NCBI GenBank assembly: GCA_034401135.1
Contig: JAWZSP010000006.1
Coordinates: 1-64,000, forward strand
Reading direction: 5' to 3'
From: Volutella citrinella
Taxonomy: Eukaryota > Ascomycota > Sordariomycetes > Hypocreales > Nectriaceae
DNA: 64,000 bases
Part shown: one piece after another, positions 44,501 to 57,097 of the stretch
Layout: each line of letters starts with the position of its first letter
Position numbering within the stretch: the first letter of the stretch is position 1
Notes under the pieces: model-generated
Databases searched by the model: none
What the model saw: only the letters and a program-made list of their open reading frames with translations
Told to the model about the DNA's origin: nothing
Position numbers and translations under genes: made by a program

Positions 44501-45434
44501 ACGGGAGCCCCTCTGGGTCGATGTCATTACGACCAGGTGGGATAACAACTGGTGGGGCACCGAGTTCTGGCGAGAGACGGCCACGGGCGCTGCCACTGCT
44601 TCATTCCCCCAGTCGGGGCTCCGAAAGCGCGAAGCTCCAGCATCACGGCCGCTTGTTGGCCGCGACGAGCCGACGCCGGCGGTGGCCAACGGCTGGGACA
44701 GCCAGAAGCTCAAGTTTGCGTGCAAGCAGGTTGCCACTGGGACAGAGACGGTGACGCAGGGCATCACGTCGACGGTTGGCTTCGGCTCGACGACGACGAC
44801 GATGACGACGACGATTGCGCCCGAGGGCCAGGTCGTCTTCAACACCATCACCTACTTGTGGGGCAAGCTCAACGGTCCCGTCGCGTTTCGTCAGGCCGGC
44901 ACGGCCAACGCCTGCGCGAAGCCGTCGCAAAAGTCGGGCAAATGCTTCCGCGTCAAGATCAACAGCCCGGGCGCGCCGTGGGTCGACGGCAAGTACCTCA
45001 AGTACGCGCCCAACGACCGCAACTCGCTGATGGCGGCCAATGGCGGCGCCGACTTCCTCTACTTCGACACCTTCTACCTGTCCGACTCGGGCCGCCTCGT
45101 CGCCCAGGACCCGGGCAGCCCGGGCATCGTCGCCGCCGTGGCCAAGGACAGCAACATCGTCTTTGGCGCCTCGCTCGAGGACGCGACTCCGCAGGGCTCC
45201 GAGGCGCTCTACTGCCAGCGGGATCCCAGCGATACGTGCTCCGGTGTGCTGTCGTGCGGCACGGATACGCGCTTCGGCCTGTCCTTCACGCCGATCGTGT
45301 ATAACCAGTTCAAGGGCGACCAGAGGCGGGATTACTGGCAGTACTTTAACAACTTTAGGGCCCGTGTTGGTGACATGACCGAGGGTAGAGGCATGGCCAC
45401 CTTTACGTGGGAGGCGGCGTCTTGCATCTGCTAG
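41535..45434 (+). CDS. Large secreted Ser/Thr-rich protein, 1280 aa
   Basis: Exon 1 (41535-41679) encodes a signal peptide (MIILPILVSALAASVAA) and is joined by a 57-nt intron to exon 2 (41737-45434), giving 1280 residues. Regions: Ser/Thr-rich linker (~40-130); a compact domain with NLVFNGDN and CKLNVYYGSQ that looks like a carbohydrate-binding-type beta module (~135-290); a second Ser/Thr linker (~295-410); a Cys-containing beta-rich domain (~540-860) with WDDVACGDVVGSF; and a C-terminal domain ending WEAASCIC. Dibasic Kex2-like sites (KKR, RKR, LRKR) suggest processing. The middle may match a fungal DUF7223-type region, but that is from memory. It is likely a cell-wall or extracellular glycoprotein. 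Confidence 0.75.
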
Positions 45435-45693
45435 ACCGACGCATAGACGGCTGTTCGTTCTTTAATTTTTCTTTGAACATGTATAATATCTTCCAATCGC
45501 TACTAAGAGCGACTCAGACTCTAAATACAAATTCTATAGCATAAAGCCTTTACAAGGTGGTTTCACTAGGAAAGGGTCCAAACACTGTGAGCACAGGGAA
45601 TACCGAGTCTTTATCTACAGGGACAGCATCATCAAAACTATCCTGACACGTTGGGAGGACCCCTGCTCGATTTCGACCAGTCCATAGCCAATC

Positions 45694-47557
45694 CTAAACA
45701 CCCTCGCTTCTCCTCTCCTGTGTCTCGACGCCAACCTTGTCAGAGAACTTGACGTCCTCCTCGCGAATAACCTTGACGTCACCGAAGATCTCATCAATCT
45801 CCTCGAGTGATTTGCCTGTGGCACGTTAGCATGGAGTCGACCGATATAGGCATAAACTTGACGTACCCTTGGTTTCGGGATAGACGAGGAAGAACACGAC
45901 GGCACAGAGCGCGTTTGTAAGGACGAAGAGGATCTGAAACTAGTCAGCACTGCGTACACTGAGGCAGGCGGCCAACTCACGTAGTATTTCCAGCCCACTT
46001 CCGCCAAGGCAATTGGCGAACACTGGGTGATGATCAAGCTGATAGAGTAATGGACAACCTGGACGATGGCGTTTGCCTTGGCTCGCAGCTCGGTAGTAAA
46101 CACCTCGGGGCTAGCTTCCGTCAGAAAAGCAACAATCAGGTTTAGGAGTTGGTACTCACGGAATGATCCAGGTCATAGGACCGAGCAGAGCAGAGTAGTT
46201 TGCAGAGACGGCAAAGATGCACGCAATGAGACCCCTCTGAGCAGCAGCATTCGTCGGCTTGCCGGGAACAGCAGGAAACGTCGCTGCAAGGATGGTAATG
46301 ATCATGTAGCACAGCGACAAGAGCGAAGAACTGGCAACCAGGATCTTCTTGCGGCCAATCTTGTCCACAAAGAACAGCGAAAGGAAGCAAGCCACGGGCG
46401 CCACAGAACCATACAGACCACTGACGAGCAGCTGACGGTCCTGGTCGAACTGGAGCGTCGCGTAAATAGCAGTCTGATAATACTGCACAAACGAAATGCC
46501 AGACAGCATGGCAGCCGCCCAGACGAAGGACCCGACAAAGAGACGCTTCCGGAACGCTGGCGTCTTGATGAGGTCACCCCACGAGAGACGGCCCTGGGCC
46601 TGCAGCTCCTCCGCGATGTTGACCTGGATGACGGTGAACTCGGTGCGGCACCACTCGTCGTTTGTGCCGTCGTAGTGATAGCTCCGGAAGGCCTTCTCGG
46701 CCTCCTCCTGGCGGCCCTTGAGGCACAGCCAGCGGGGTGACTCGCTGAGGAAGAGGACTCCCACGCCCAGGAACAGGGCGGGGATGCTCTGGATGGCGAA
46801 GCCGAGGCGCCATTGGTTGGGGTTGTGCCATTTGCCCTCGCCGACGCCGGTCCAGAGGGCGACGAAGAAGCCCCAGGCGACCACTGAAGGAATTAGCGAA
46901 GGTGGTGAAGACATGGTGAGGGTGACTTACTCATCTGGTTAACGGCGGTGATTCTGGCTCGTTCATGGGTCTGGAGGGTTAGCGGATGTCTGCTTAGGAG
47001 ATGAGTTGATATACCTTTGCAATCTCGGCGCCAAAGACGGGAGCTACACCGGTGATGGTTCCGACGGCGTAGCCGACAAGGAGTCGACCCATGATAACTA
47101 GACTGTCAACTGGTGTCGTTAATACAATATCGAGAATGGAACATACGCATGGCGACGTGAGCGGCTCCAGCCATCAAGGCACCACCGATGACGCCCCAGA
47201 TGCATCCAAAGGCGATGGCCTTGCGGCGTCCAAATCGATCACTGGTGACACCAACAGAGGCACTGCCCAACCAGGCTGAACTAAGTCAGTATCGAGATCA
47301 TCTGAGAGGAAAAACCACGTACCTCCCGCCTGGTAGACCGAGACGATGGCACCCCGAAGAGCAGGATCAGGTTTCCCAAAGTACGTCAGGAAGGACCTCA
47401 GAGCCAGACTCGGGGTGATGATACCCGAGTCGCTAGGTTTCGTAAGCATGAGTCAAGGCAGGGGTACAAGACTGACTCACTATCCATAGAGAAAACCTCC
47501 TATTCCAAGGAACAGAGAGGTTAGAAAAGGCTTGCTCAGCCAAGCGTCGCTCTTCAT
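45694..47557 (-). CDS. MFS sugar porter
   Basis: Nine exons were phased by hand: 47481-47557, 47323-47432, 47147-47275, 47015-47097, 46931-46970, 46160-46883, 45981-46110, 45867-45933 and 45694-45815. Introns are 44-51 nt, and the result is 493 residues. Sugar-porter signatures are all present: GFLYGYDSGIITP in TM1, DRFGRRK, THERAR, SESPRWL, DKIGRKK and the C-terminal PETKG followed by KSLEEIDEIF. Such proteins carry hexoses, disaccharides or related compounds across the plasma membrane with protons. It is divergent from the P450 at 48093, with a 535-bp shared promoter, so co-regulation is possible. The specific sugar cannot be read from the sequence. Confidence 0.9.
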
Positions 47558-48092
47558 TGTAGAGGCAAGATATGTTGTTGGTGTTGTGTGATGAATACTA
47601 CCCTCAATCTTGGACATCACATCCTCTTATACTGATCGACAGAGCTGACATTTTTCGGTCATGATTAATTACCCGAAGGTATTGCCCACCCCGTGACAGG
47701 ATTGACTGGTGTGGGGTCTCCGCATCGCGTCGTCCCCGCACGTCCTCATGGGGTTTAGGCTGCGGGGATTGTGGAGTCACTCGGATGGAGAGCAGGCTAG
47801 GGGGCCTCGCTTCTACCGACGGCGGACCGGAGAGGTATAGGGGCAAGAGGGGCGCTCTGGCGGTGGCTTGGGCTACTTAAGGTGGCGGGCACGGCTGCGA
47901 ATGTCGGCAATTGGCAAAGGCAGTTGAGAGATTGACGCGCCCCTACAAAGAAGACCGAGACAACCCCGTTCCGCGGATGTGTCTTGGACAAGTTCATCCC
48001 AGCAGGAGATTACATTAAGTTCATTTAAGCTTACTCTTCCGCTTGCTGTGCTCGGACTCTCTGGACTCCTTACAGAGTAGACTCTGCATACC
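47558..48092. promoter_or_regulatory. Shared divergent promoter, sugar porter / P450
   Basis: A 535-bp gap between the starts of the minus-strand transporter and the plus-strand P450. No clear operator motif was recognised. Confidence 0.4.
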
Positions 48093-49925
48093 ATGGCCCT
48101 CAAAATCCTCGTCTACGCGGTCGCGGCCGTGGCCCTCGGGTACCTCGCCCTGATCTTTCCAAGGGTATGAATCGCACCAGCCAATCACCGTCCCTTGATT
48201 ACAACACCACTGACTCGTGCTGCCTCAGCTCCAACAAGAATGGAAGCTTTATTCTCACCGCTCACAGCTCCCCCCTGGCCCCAAGACCATCCGGACAGGG
48301 ATCCGTAAACCATGGCTCTGGTTCCAGGAGCTCAGCCAGCAGTACGGCGATGTCGTCTACCTCCAGCTGGGGCCCACGCCCACCATCGTCCTGGGCTCTG
48401 CGCAGGCGGCGTGGGACCTGTTGGAGAAGAAGGGCGCCATCTTTTCTTCGCGCCCGCGGTTCATCATGGGCGGCGAGCTCCTTTCGGGGGGCATGAGGGG
48501 ATTGATGGCGCCGTATGCGTCGTACTGGCGAAGATGGCGCAAGTTGCTGCACAGTGGCTTCATGCAGCGCCAGAGCGAGACGTATCGACCTGTTCAGAGC
48601 CTCGAGTCCAAGGTTTTGATGCATGATCTGCTGAGGACCCCGGAGGACTTCAGGACGCATCTGGAGCGGTATGCGGCGTCCGTAATTGTTACTGTCACTT
48701 ATGGGAGGAGAGTCGAGGATGTGAGGACAGATGTGGTCGTCAAGCGGAATGGCGAGTCGATGGAGCGTCTCACTTTGGTCAAGTATTTCTCCCAATTGAC
48801 TTCATCTTGGGCATATTGCTGACCGATGTAGCATCCCTGGAAAGTTTGCGGTTGAGCGGTACCCCGCGCTCAAGTATCTTCCCAGCTCTCTTGCTCCTTG
48901 GAAGGCAGAGGTGCTGCAGCAGCGGGAGAAGGACATTCGACTTTACACTGAACTTATGGATGAGGTCCGCGACAAGGTCGACAAGGGTATTGCTCCGACT
49001 TGCTTTGCGAAGCATCTGCTTGAGGAGCAGGGTAACCTGGGCATGTCTGATCTTGAGATTGCGTACACTGCCGGATCGCCGTTTGGTGCCGGTGTAGAGA
49101 CGGTGAGTGAATACTAGTACCCATCAAAGGGAGTTCTTGCTAATGCTGGATAAAGTCGGCTGGTTCTCTGGCTAGCTTTTTCCTTGCGTGCGCCAAGTTT
49201 GGACCGCAGTTCATCCCGCGAGCCCAAGAAGAACTCGACCGCGTCGTTGGAAGTGATCGACTCCCGACGTTTGACGACCTGCCTAGGCTAGAGTACATCA
49301 GGGCTATTGCTTCGGAGACGCTCCGCTGGCGGCCTGTTGCCGTGCTCGGAGGTACCCCCCATGCTAGCACCGCGGATCACGTCTACAAGGGCATGTTTAT
49401 CCCAAAGGGCAGCACCATCATTGCACCTCTCTGGACCCGTAAGTTACGCAGAGTCTGTTTATTTTGAATGCAGCTAATTTTGTTCTAGTTCATCTGAACG
49501 AGGCTGACTTCCCGGAACCCCACGAGTTCAAGCCAGAGCGGTTCATGGAGAAGCGCGAATACCCCGGCACATTTGGCCACAGCGCCTTTGGCTGGGGTCG
49601 CCGCGTCTGTCCGGGCATGCACCTTGGTTCTGCGTCCGTGGCTATCAACATTGCTCGTGTACTCTGGGGCTTTGAGGTGAATCCCGCGCTGGATGAGAAG
49701 GGCAGGGATGTCGAGGTTGATATGTAAGTTGTCCTGATGATGTGACGGTGTGATGCTGACTTATCAAGTTTCGCCTACTCTGAGGGCTTCAACTCGAGTC
49801 CCCTGCCCTTTCCGTGCTCTATTACGCCGAGGTCTGCGAGGCATGTTGAGGTTATGGAGAAGGAGTATGAGGATGCGTTGAAGCAGTTGACGGCGTACAC
49901 AGCTGTCACGAGTAAGGTGTCTTGA
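48093..49925 (+). CDS. Cytochrome P450, OrdA-like
   Basis: Six exons (48093-48164, 48229-48782, 48832-49102, 49156-49438, 49489-49723, 49769-49925) in consistent phase give 523 residues. The N-terminus is a membrane anchor (ILVYAVAAVALGYLALIF) followed by the PPGPK hinge. The I-helix region reads SPFGAGVETSAGSLASF, split by the third intron. The K-helix has SETLRWRP, the PERF motif is present, and the heme loop FGWGRRVCPG places the ligand at Cys434. Overall pattern resembles O-methylsterigmatocystin oxidoreductase-type fungal P450s. It is an ER monooxygenase with unknown substrate, possibly working with the MpaB-like oxygenase next door, with which it is convergent (255 bp apart). Confidence 0.88.
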
Positions 49926-50180
49926 TGTTAGACTGGAGGATCCAAGCAGGGCGCGTTTGTCCTCAAGGCGTGTTAGAAAGACTAAATATATAGAAACTAT
50001 CCTCCTTTGGGCTCAAGAAAATGACTGTCCAAGGCAAAGCATTATTTCCTACTCTTGGATCCCCTCGCGAATGGAGATATTTGTATGATCTCACCCTCCG
50101 GAGAAAATGTCCATTCCAAGGACTGCTACAAGCAAGAGGACACGATGCAGGTACGCTCTTCATAGGCAAGTTGCGGTCAA

Positions 50181-51593
50181 TTAAGCTGCTGCTTTGACCT
50201 CATTCTTCAGGGCGAGCTTGCCAGCCATCGCTTCTTCAGCTGTGCCTCTCTTGGTAGCTCGACCGACCTTGGGGACGAACTTGAAGTCGTATTGGATGCC
50301 ATTCTTAAGACCTGTTTTCTGGTCGTGAATCATCTTGGTAGTGATGGCTCTGAACAGCTGTTGGAAGTGGTCAGTTGAGGAATAACCGAGACGGTATCAG
50401 ATGGTTCTTACCTTGTCCTGAAGTTCCTGTAGCTTACCTGGGAGAACGGGGTACGTAGCACTGCTCATCTGCAAGAGAAGGCACTGTAAATTGACGAAGC
50501 GGCGGTAAGCCCAGGCAGGCTTCTTGATATCCAAGGCCTGAGCTAGGTCCTTGCCGTTGATGTGGTACGTTTGGGCAGCCAAGAGCCGTCGAGGGAAGTA
50601 CAACGGAGCAACCCACGCCTCCGCAGTCAGGATGTTGTTGGCCAGGATTTGCGAGGTGCTCGAAGGATCGAACTCGCTCACTAGGATTGACTCCATGATG
50701 GCCTTTGCCCTTTCAGGGGTTGCCATCCACTCGGTTGGGGTGCCAATGATATGGCCGATATAACGCCACAGGGCGATATAATCAGTACATTCCTGGTGGG
50801 TAGGGAAGATACCCTGACGGGGCATTCCGAGATACAGAAGCGCAACTGAGTAAACGCCAGTGGTTGCCATTTGATGTAAGTCGTTGATTGGGACTCCATT
50901 CTTATTAAAGTCATGGTATCCAGGCGTCTCCTGCTCGAGGCGCATGATCCTCCTCCGCACATTAGCGTGCAGGAATCTGACTCGGACAGTTGAGATAAAG
51001 CCGCCGCCTCCGGGTTTGATGTCATCAAGGTCTTCGATGACAGTCTTGAAGTGATGGAGAGTCTCGAGCAGCCGGCGGTGGCAGGCCTCGACGCTAAAGC
51101 CGCCGGTTTTCGAAAGGGTTTCAACAACCCGCCAAGCACCCATGCCACCAACTAAGGACTGATGCATAAGCTGAGGCTGTTAGTACATGGTTTTACAGAG
51201 GCATAATAAGTAATCCACTAGACTTACGCCTTGCAAGGCTTGCATGCCGTATCGATAGACCACTCTCTGGCCACGGTACAGCTGGTCCCAGTCAACCCAA
51301 TCAGGGACAGTATTCAGATCGTTCCACAGTTCTCCGAGAAGCTTGTTCTTGTCGGAGTTCCGCTCGAGAAGGTTGAAAAGATCTCGGTGGCCACTCATAG
51401 GGCACTCTTTGGTGCCAGGGGCAGAAGTCGGGGGAGAGATTTCGTCAAAGATGTCAAGGGCATCAGTCGCCATCTTATCGTACGTCATAAGGTGCTTGGC
51501 AAGCTCTTCCGGGGTCTTATGCTCATCAGTCCATACAAAGTCATGGCCCCAGTAGTTCTGCTTCTGCCCAAGCTTGATCGAATTTGGCTTCAT
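50181..51593 (-). CDS. MpaB / latex-clearing-type oxygenase (DUF2236)
   Basis: Three exons (51228-51593, 50412-51170, 50181-50357; introns 57 and 54 nt) give 433 residues from MKPNSIKLG; an upstream in-frame ATG at 51635 would give 447. The central block GQRVVYRYGMQALQGLMHQ, GGMGAWRVVETLSKTGGF and VRFLHANVRRRI fits the ER-bound oxygenase mpaB / rubber oxygenase family. Known members cleave isoprenoid or polyisoprene chains using heme b, and a conserved His (here probably in FLHANVRR) binds heme. MpaB trims the farnesyl chain in mycophenolic acid synthesis. The closeness of a P450 and two transporters suggests a small oxidative pathway. The substrate is unknown. Confidence 0.8.
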
Positions 51594-52782
51594 TGTGGTG
51601 AAATAGCTGGATTTGTCTTGCCAAGGTGGATGCATGATGGCGAATCACGATACTATCGCCGGCCGCAGCGATTTATCTACAAATAGCCCGGATCAGATGT
51701 AAATTCTCAAAAAGGAAACGTACTCGCAGCCATAACGGGCTCAAGCATAACGCATCCAAACATAACGCTGATACTGTGCAGAGGAGTCATCAAGGAATGG
51801 CGTCGGAGAGCGAAGTATGCCCGTGTCTCCGTCACGGTGAAGCGGAGACCTGGATTCTGTAAGTCCCAACGGAGCAGTTCCTAACACGCCATTTCGACCG
51901 CGTCTCCGTTCTCCGCATCGGTACTTACCGGCTGCTGACCACAGACTGGCGATTGTCTCCGGTTCAGGCGTGGCCAGGGGTTGTGGCTGCCGCTTCATTA
52001 GCCGCATGACAGGTCCAGGCTTCCGGAAATGGGCACACTTTGCCAAAACACGCCACTCCTGCCCTCATCTACGAATCAGTTAGCCGGGTTTCCCAGAGAT
52101 TCGGCTGGTACTACTCTGAATTGCATAACCGCTGAGGTCTTGGCGACTGTCACCGCGATGTCTCCACGGCTCCCCCACGGCCACTAGCGAGTCAGACGAG
52201 TCGTAGAAGCCGAGTCCAAGCCTCAGCTGACGTCGCCGTTGCCCTTTTGCGCGAATGAACTACCCCAACGGGAAGAGATGTCTCCTATTCATTGCTGTAG
52301 TCAAATCAAAATCCTGCAACAACCCCAATTACCCCCCACTCTCCTACTGACACACCACGTGCAACCTGGTGCGCCAATTTGATAAGAGTCTTTATGAGTA
52401 AAGAACTGTCGTTGTTGGAAGGCATCTCGACGAGAAGAAAGATCTTCAAAAGTCACGCTCCGCATCACAAGCTCTCAACGATGCGGCATCACCGCATCTA
52501 ATCACGGACGCGGAGGTTGAGCTCAGCTCCAAGTCCTTGCCAATGCCGGAAACCCTCTTCGCGCACTCTGTATTCAGCAAGTCCATCACCCGAGTACTAT
52601 TTGTATTTTCCACTACGACACCAACTTGGCAAGTGATAAGGCCCTCTTCTTCTAAAAAAAACGACCTCTTTTACCAGATCTCGCAAGAAGATTTTGAATT
52701 CTCATCGCGACCGCCCTCCAAAGATGCCTATTCGACTCCACCCAATGTACAAGCGGCATTGCGCGGTGACCAAGAGAGCATA
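51594..52782. other. Intergenic region between MpaB-like gene and transporter
   Basis: About 1.2 kb containing the promoter of the oxygenase gene on the left. It has a single CACGTG box near 52355, several CGCATC and TCTCCG words, and no supported gene. Confidence 0.4.
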
Positions 52783-54344
52783 CTACATCTTTTCTGTTCC
52801 AGAACTTTTCTGTTTTCTTCTCTGCACCAACCTCGCCACAGCCAAGAAAACTGTGCCCAAGGCCAGGGATGTTCCAGAAAAGGCTTGAGCGCCAATGTAC
52901 CTGCCCTGAGATGCAGAGAGAAGTGCCCCTGAGATCGGGGGCCCAGTCAACACTGCGAAGCTGACAATGGTGAAGATCATTCCAATCCTCGTTCCCTGCT
53001 TACTGGGGTCCTTTGTCAAAGATGCCAAAGCCGACGGGAACATGGACTGGATGCCTCCCAGAGCAGGACCACTAAACGCAGCCCAGACGTATAGCCCAGT
53101 CTGAGAATGGACAGCCATCCAGCAAAATACCGCCAAGGCCCCAAGTCCGGCCGTAGGAACGAACACCGTCAAGGCACCGATTCGATCAGCAAAGTAGTTG
53201 GGCACTAGACGTCCCAGAATCCCAACACCACTCATCACCATGAGTAGGTCAAGTGACTTGGTGTAAGGCATGTGTAAGATGTCGCGAGCATAGGCAGCAG
53301 TGAAGAAGAAGGCAAAGTAGACTCCCCAGAAGCACTGCAAGCTACGTTAGCAAGTATCCAGATTGACAACATGAAGGGCACGTACCAGGAATGCACCCAA
53401 CGCGTAGTAAGTATACTCCATCTCCTTGAATGCTGCCCACTCCACTACATGGCCAGTCTTGCGTGGTGGCATTCGCGGCTTCAAGGATGCCACCGACACC
53501 ACCAAGCATGCAGCCTGAAGAAAGCCGATAGTCCGTATTGTCCAGGCGAACCCTATATGTGGAAGAAGCTGCCGGGCGATGCTCGGGAAAATCACGCCTC
53601 CTGTTGCACTCCCACATGCAGTAAGACCAATCGCAATGGACCGGTACTTTTGAAAATATGTCGATACGATGGCAATAGTTGGACAGAAGAGACAGCCATT
53701 GCCCAGGCCCACACACACGCCCTGGGCAAGGAAGATTTGCCAATATTGTGTACACACCGAAGTGATTAGAGTCCCGAAGACGACTAGGACGGAGCCGAGG
53801 ATGGCGATGGGTCGGAAGAAGCCAGCATCGGTAAGGCGACCGGTAAAAGTGCCGATAAAGAATAGGAAAAAGGTCTCAATGGAGCCGATCCATGCAATGT
53901 CTGATGGTGGTCTATGGAGTGCTTCCACGTAATAGCTCTGGAAGACTCCAAAGGAGTTGATGACTCCCCTTACAGTCTTAGTGTTAGCAGCCCAGCAGCA
54001 AGGCTCGGTACCACAAGTACATACCAAGTGTTCAGGACGACCAGGTGAGTACCAAGGACTATGTTTCCAGATCAGCGAATTGCCAGACTCCCCTACTCGA
54101 GTATCTCACCGCACATCCAAGCCCGAACGCCCCCGTCAGGAGCGGGCCCGGGGTCAACGAGCACTCTCGAGGTGATACGACTTAGAACACGGCCTGTGAA
54201 GCTGGTGTCGTTGTTTTCTGCAAGTCCGACGGGCTCGCAGCGTGTTGAATCAGTCTCGGAGGATTGATTGACCAACGTCCCTGCATCTGGTAGTCCTGCT
54301 CTCTGGTTGCCGGACCCCCCATTGTTCGTATTCGCCTTCTCCAT
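52783..54344 (-). CDS. MFS monocarboxylate transporter-like protein
   Basis: Four exons (54110-54344, 54025-54058, 53386-53968, 52783-53334; introns 51, 56 and 51 nt) give 467 residues. The ~70-residue hydrophilic N-terminus leads into PAPDGGVRAWMCVLG, the conserved DGGxRAW motif at TM1 of fungal monocarboxylate-porter-like MFS proteins. It is followed by VINSFGVFQSYY, GRLTDAGFFRP and about twelve hydrophobic segments. Such carriers move carboxylates or metabolites, and fungal members occur in metabolite clusters. The 34-nt second exon is small but required for phase. The start is M at 54344 by analogy with family length. Confidence 0.88.
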
Positions 54345-54858
54345 TGTCTTGTCAAGAACAGTGCTCAATTTTAGAGCCACGAAGAAGGCGAAAAGGATAC
54401 ACCGTCCAAGGGAATGCGTAGAATGCGTATCAAGAGAAGAGAATGATGGGGGAGTGGAAGAGAAAAGAAGGCGCCCGTCCAAACACAGGCAGATAAGTAA
54501 ATCCAACCGTGGTCCACTCTTGACATGACAAAAAAAGGGCGCCCTTGTCTAGGGTGGAAGAGCTGTCCCGTCCCACCCCACCGGTCATGCGGCTTCAGAG
54601 CCTCGCATTAAATTTGTCAGCAGCTTGGATCTCGGCAATGCTGGTAAAGTGGAGATGCCGGCGACATGATCGGGATCAAACTAGGGCGTAGCCTCGGCCA
54701 GCGACGGTTATTGTAGGTCCTTCCGGTTCTCAGGATTATTCTGGAGGGTGGAATGTACTGGAGGGGGGATTTATTATATCGTATTGGATTTGGCCACACT
54801 GATAATACGCAATGCATTGTAGATTAGGGGCCACTTGTCTATACTAGATAGTGACCAA
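54345..54858. other. Intergenic, promoter of the MCT-like gene
   Basis: A 514-bp gap with no supported feature. It includes pyrimidine and purine tracts near 54440-54480. Confidence 0.35.
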
Positions 54859-57097
54859 CTAGCTTGGGTCTCCGGCGTTGCAACGCTTACCCAAAGGACA
54901 AGACTGATATTTAAATGTCCCACACTGGTTCTTGACTTGGCCACCATTCCACGGGCATTTATTCTTGATAGCCATAAACGCCGGAATACAAAGAGCTTCC
55001 ACCCTGCGGCCGACCTCAGTGCTATCCTTGCCATTACCTGGCCCGAAAAGGTAATTGCAATCCTCGGGTGCATTGTCCGCCTTTTCGAAAAAGATGTCGT
55101 AGTGGTTGTTTTTTACCGGAAGGTGATTTTGCAGGCCGAAGGAGGCACCGCATCCGATCATATAGTCCTGGGGCAAGATCTTTCGGCATCCGGTATCAAA
55201 CTGGGCCTTCCCTGCATCGCAGATCCTGATAACCTGATCCAGCTCTGGGTTGGAGCCATGGGTCGGAAAGCAAGAGGGTTCTTCGGTGGGCGTGCCGTCT
55301 GGGATGCCGGTCGTAGTGCTTGTTATGATTGCAGAGCTCGTCGCACTCTTGGTCGGCGTAGTCCTGGTCGCAGTGGCGGCTACATCGGGACAGATAGTTT
55401 TGCCGTTCTGTACAATCTTGGCGTGCATCTTATCATCGTTGCATGTACAATACGAACCGGAGCTTTGGCTATAATTGGAAGCATAAAAAGTTAGTTCAAT
55501 GTGCCTAGTTTTTGGGATCATGTTGGAGAGTTGGGGACTGTAGCGAGGTCATGCCTACCTTGATTCGATCCTGCACGAGGTAATCACAGTCTCTGCCGGC
55601 TTGATAGCAACAGTAATCGTATTAGTCGGCATTGTCGTATAATTGCATACTTTGTCACCTGCGCCAGACATTGTTGCAAAGTTCCCTTCGAGTGCCGTAC
55701 CGCTTTGAGCAATTGTTGTGCCCTTTTGAACTCTGGGGCTTAAGCAATGGCAGAAAGCGGTCGGCTGAGCCATTGGCTTGCCATCGAAGCCTTTGCCATA
55801 TGCCTTAAGGGAACATTGAGGAGGCGTAGCATCAGCATCCGGCGCAGCATCAAGCTCCCTGAGTATCTGCTGTTGCTCATTCAACCAGCGGTCATCAATG
55901 TAATCCGTGGTTACGTTTCGACTCCACATCACACAAGGACAGCCTGTTTTCTTATACAAGGGGCGAAATGTCAGAAATAACGAAGTGAAGCGAAGGGCGA
56001 AATATGTTACCTTGCAAACTTTGTTCTGTCCATCACAATCCGTGTCGTCACAAGCTGGCTACACCAATATTAATAACACTCATACCAAGAAGTAAGCAAG
56101 AGAGGAATGGTACGTACGGAGTTCTCATCAACTGTTGCTGATGGATTACAAGACGAAACTGACATAGTGGGGACCTTCACAGTGCCTGTGGGCTGCGTGG
56201 GTGTCGAGTCATCAGCTACCTTTCCGAATTTGCCACCGCTGAAGTTAAGCTTGTGGGGCGCCTCGGAAATTCTTGCAGTTGTCAGACCTTGCGCCAAAGC
56301 CCAAGCTCCGGCCGAAACCATGCCAGCCATCACGACGGCAAAAATGTTCTTCTGGATCTGAGACTCGAGGGCCTGGAAGGCAACGCTTAAGACCTGAGGT
56401 GCGGTCTCTGCGAGCTCAACAGTGAACCGCTCCCATTCTGCTGGATTAATAAGGTCGAGGCCATTATTTCGGGCGGCTCCTTGCCCAGCCGTGATGATGC
56501 AACTGGTGGCTGGGAGCAAAAGCAAGGCCAAAGTCAGCACTCTCTTTCATCTCTGAAACGTCATGGGAAGTCAGAATGCTTAGCTTACCGTCACGCTTCC
56601 TCATCTTCGCTCCTGTGACACATGATGCAACAGCTTGCTTGATTATGCCGTTCAACTTTTGTCGAATGGCTTCAGAAAGGAGGACAGAAACATCACCGGC
56701 CACAATCCCTTCTGTGGCAGCAGTGGCGGTAGCAACGCCGAGTTGCGACTTGATTTCTGTCGTCGTCTTGACATTATTGATAGTAGTAGTCCGAGTCTCG
56801 TGGACTATATATTGCTGGTCTGTACCGATCCACTATTGACATGTCTGTTAGCATGCATCACAATGCTGTTGCAATATCGGGAGGCTGTCTGTCATTACAT
56901 ACCTTTGTAGTACCACCATCCAAGGCGAGCACACTCGTGTCACTGCCTATAGGGGCAGAATACTCGCGATGAATCTCAATACGGGCCGTAGCAGTCTGGT
57001 GCTGGGCTGCCTTCCTAGTAGTAGATGTAGGTTTCGCAGATTGGGCATATCCCCAGCCCAGCAGAGTGGCGTAAAGGAATACTGCTTGCTTGTACAT
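54859..57097 (-). CDS. Secreted cysteine-rich protein of unknown function
   Basis: Six exons (56903-57097, 56589-56832, 56118-56509, 56011-56058, 55559-55950, 54859-55468) with 59-90 nt introns, all phase-consistent, give 626 residues. It starts with a signal peptide (MYKQAVFLYATLLGWGYAQS). The middle holds an amphipathic segment (WERFTVELAETAPQVLSVAFQ) and a hydrophobic AVVMAGMVSAGAWALAQGL, possibly a membrane segment. The C-terminal half is Cys-rich with CDDTDCDGQNKVCK, CPCVMW, SYCTCND, a Thr-rich linker, and CPWNGGQVKNQCGTF near the end. The tail loosely recalls modules seen in fungal chitinase clusters, but I cannot name a family. It is divergent from a secreted metallopeptidase gene. Confidence 0.65.

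Noticed and set aside
44552..45304. 250-codon Arg/Gly-rich frame in the C-terminal part of the secreted protein gene
   Set aside because: Alternative-frame shadow of high-GC coding sequence.
48262..48795. Antisense 177-codon frame in the OrdA-like P450
   Set aside because: Shadow of a well-supported P450 exon.
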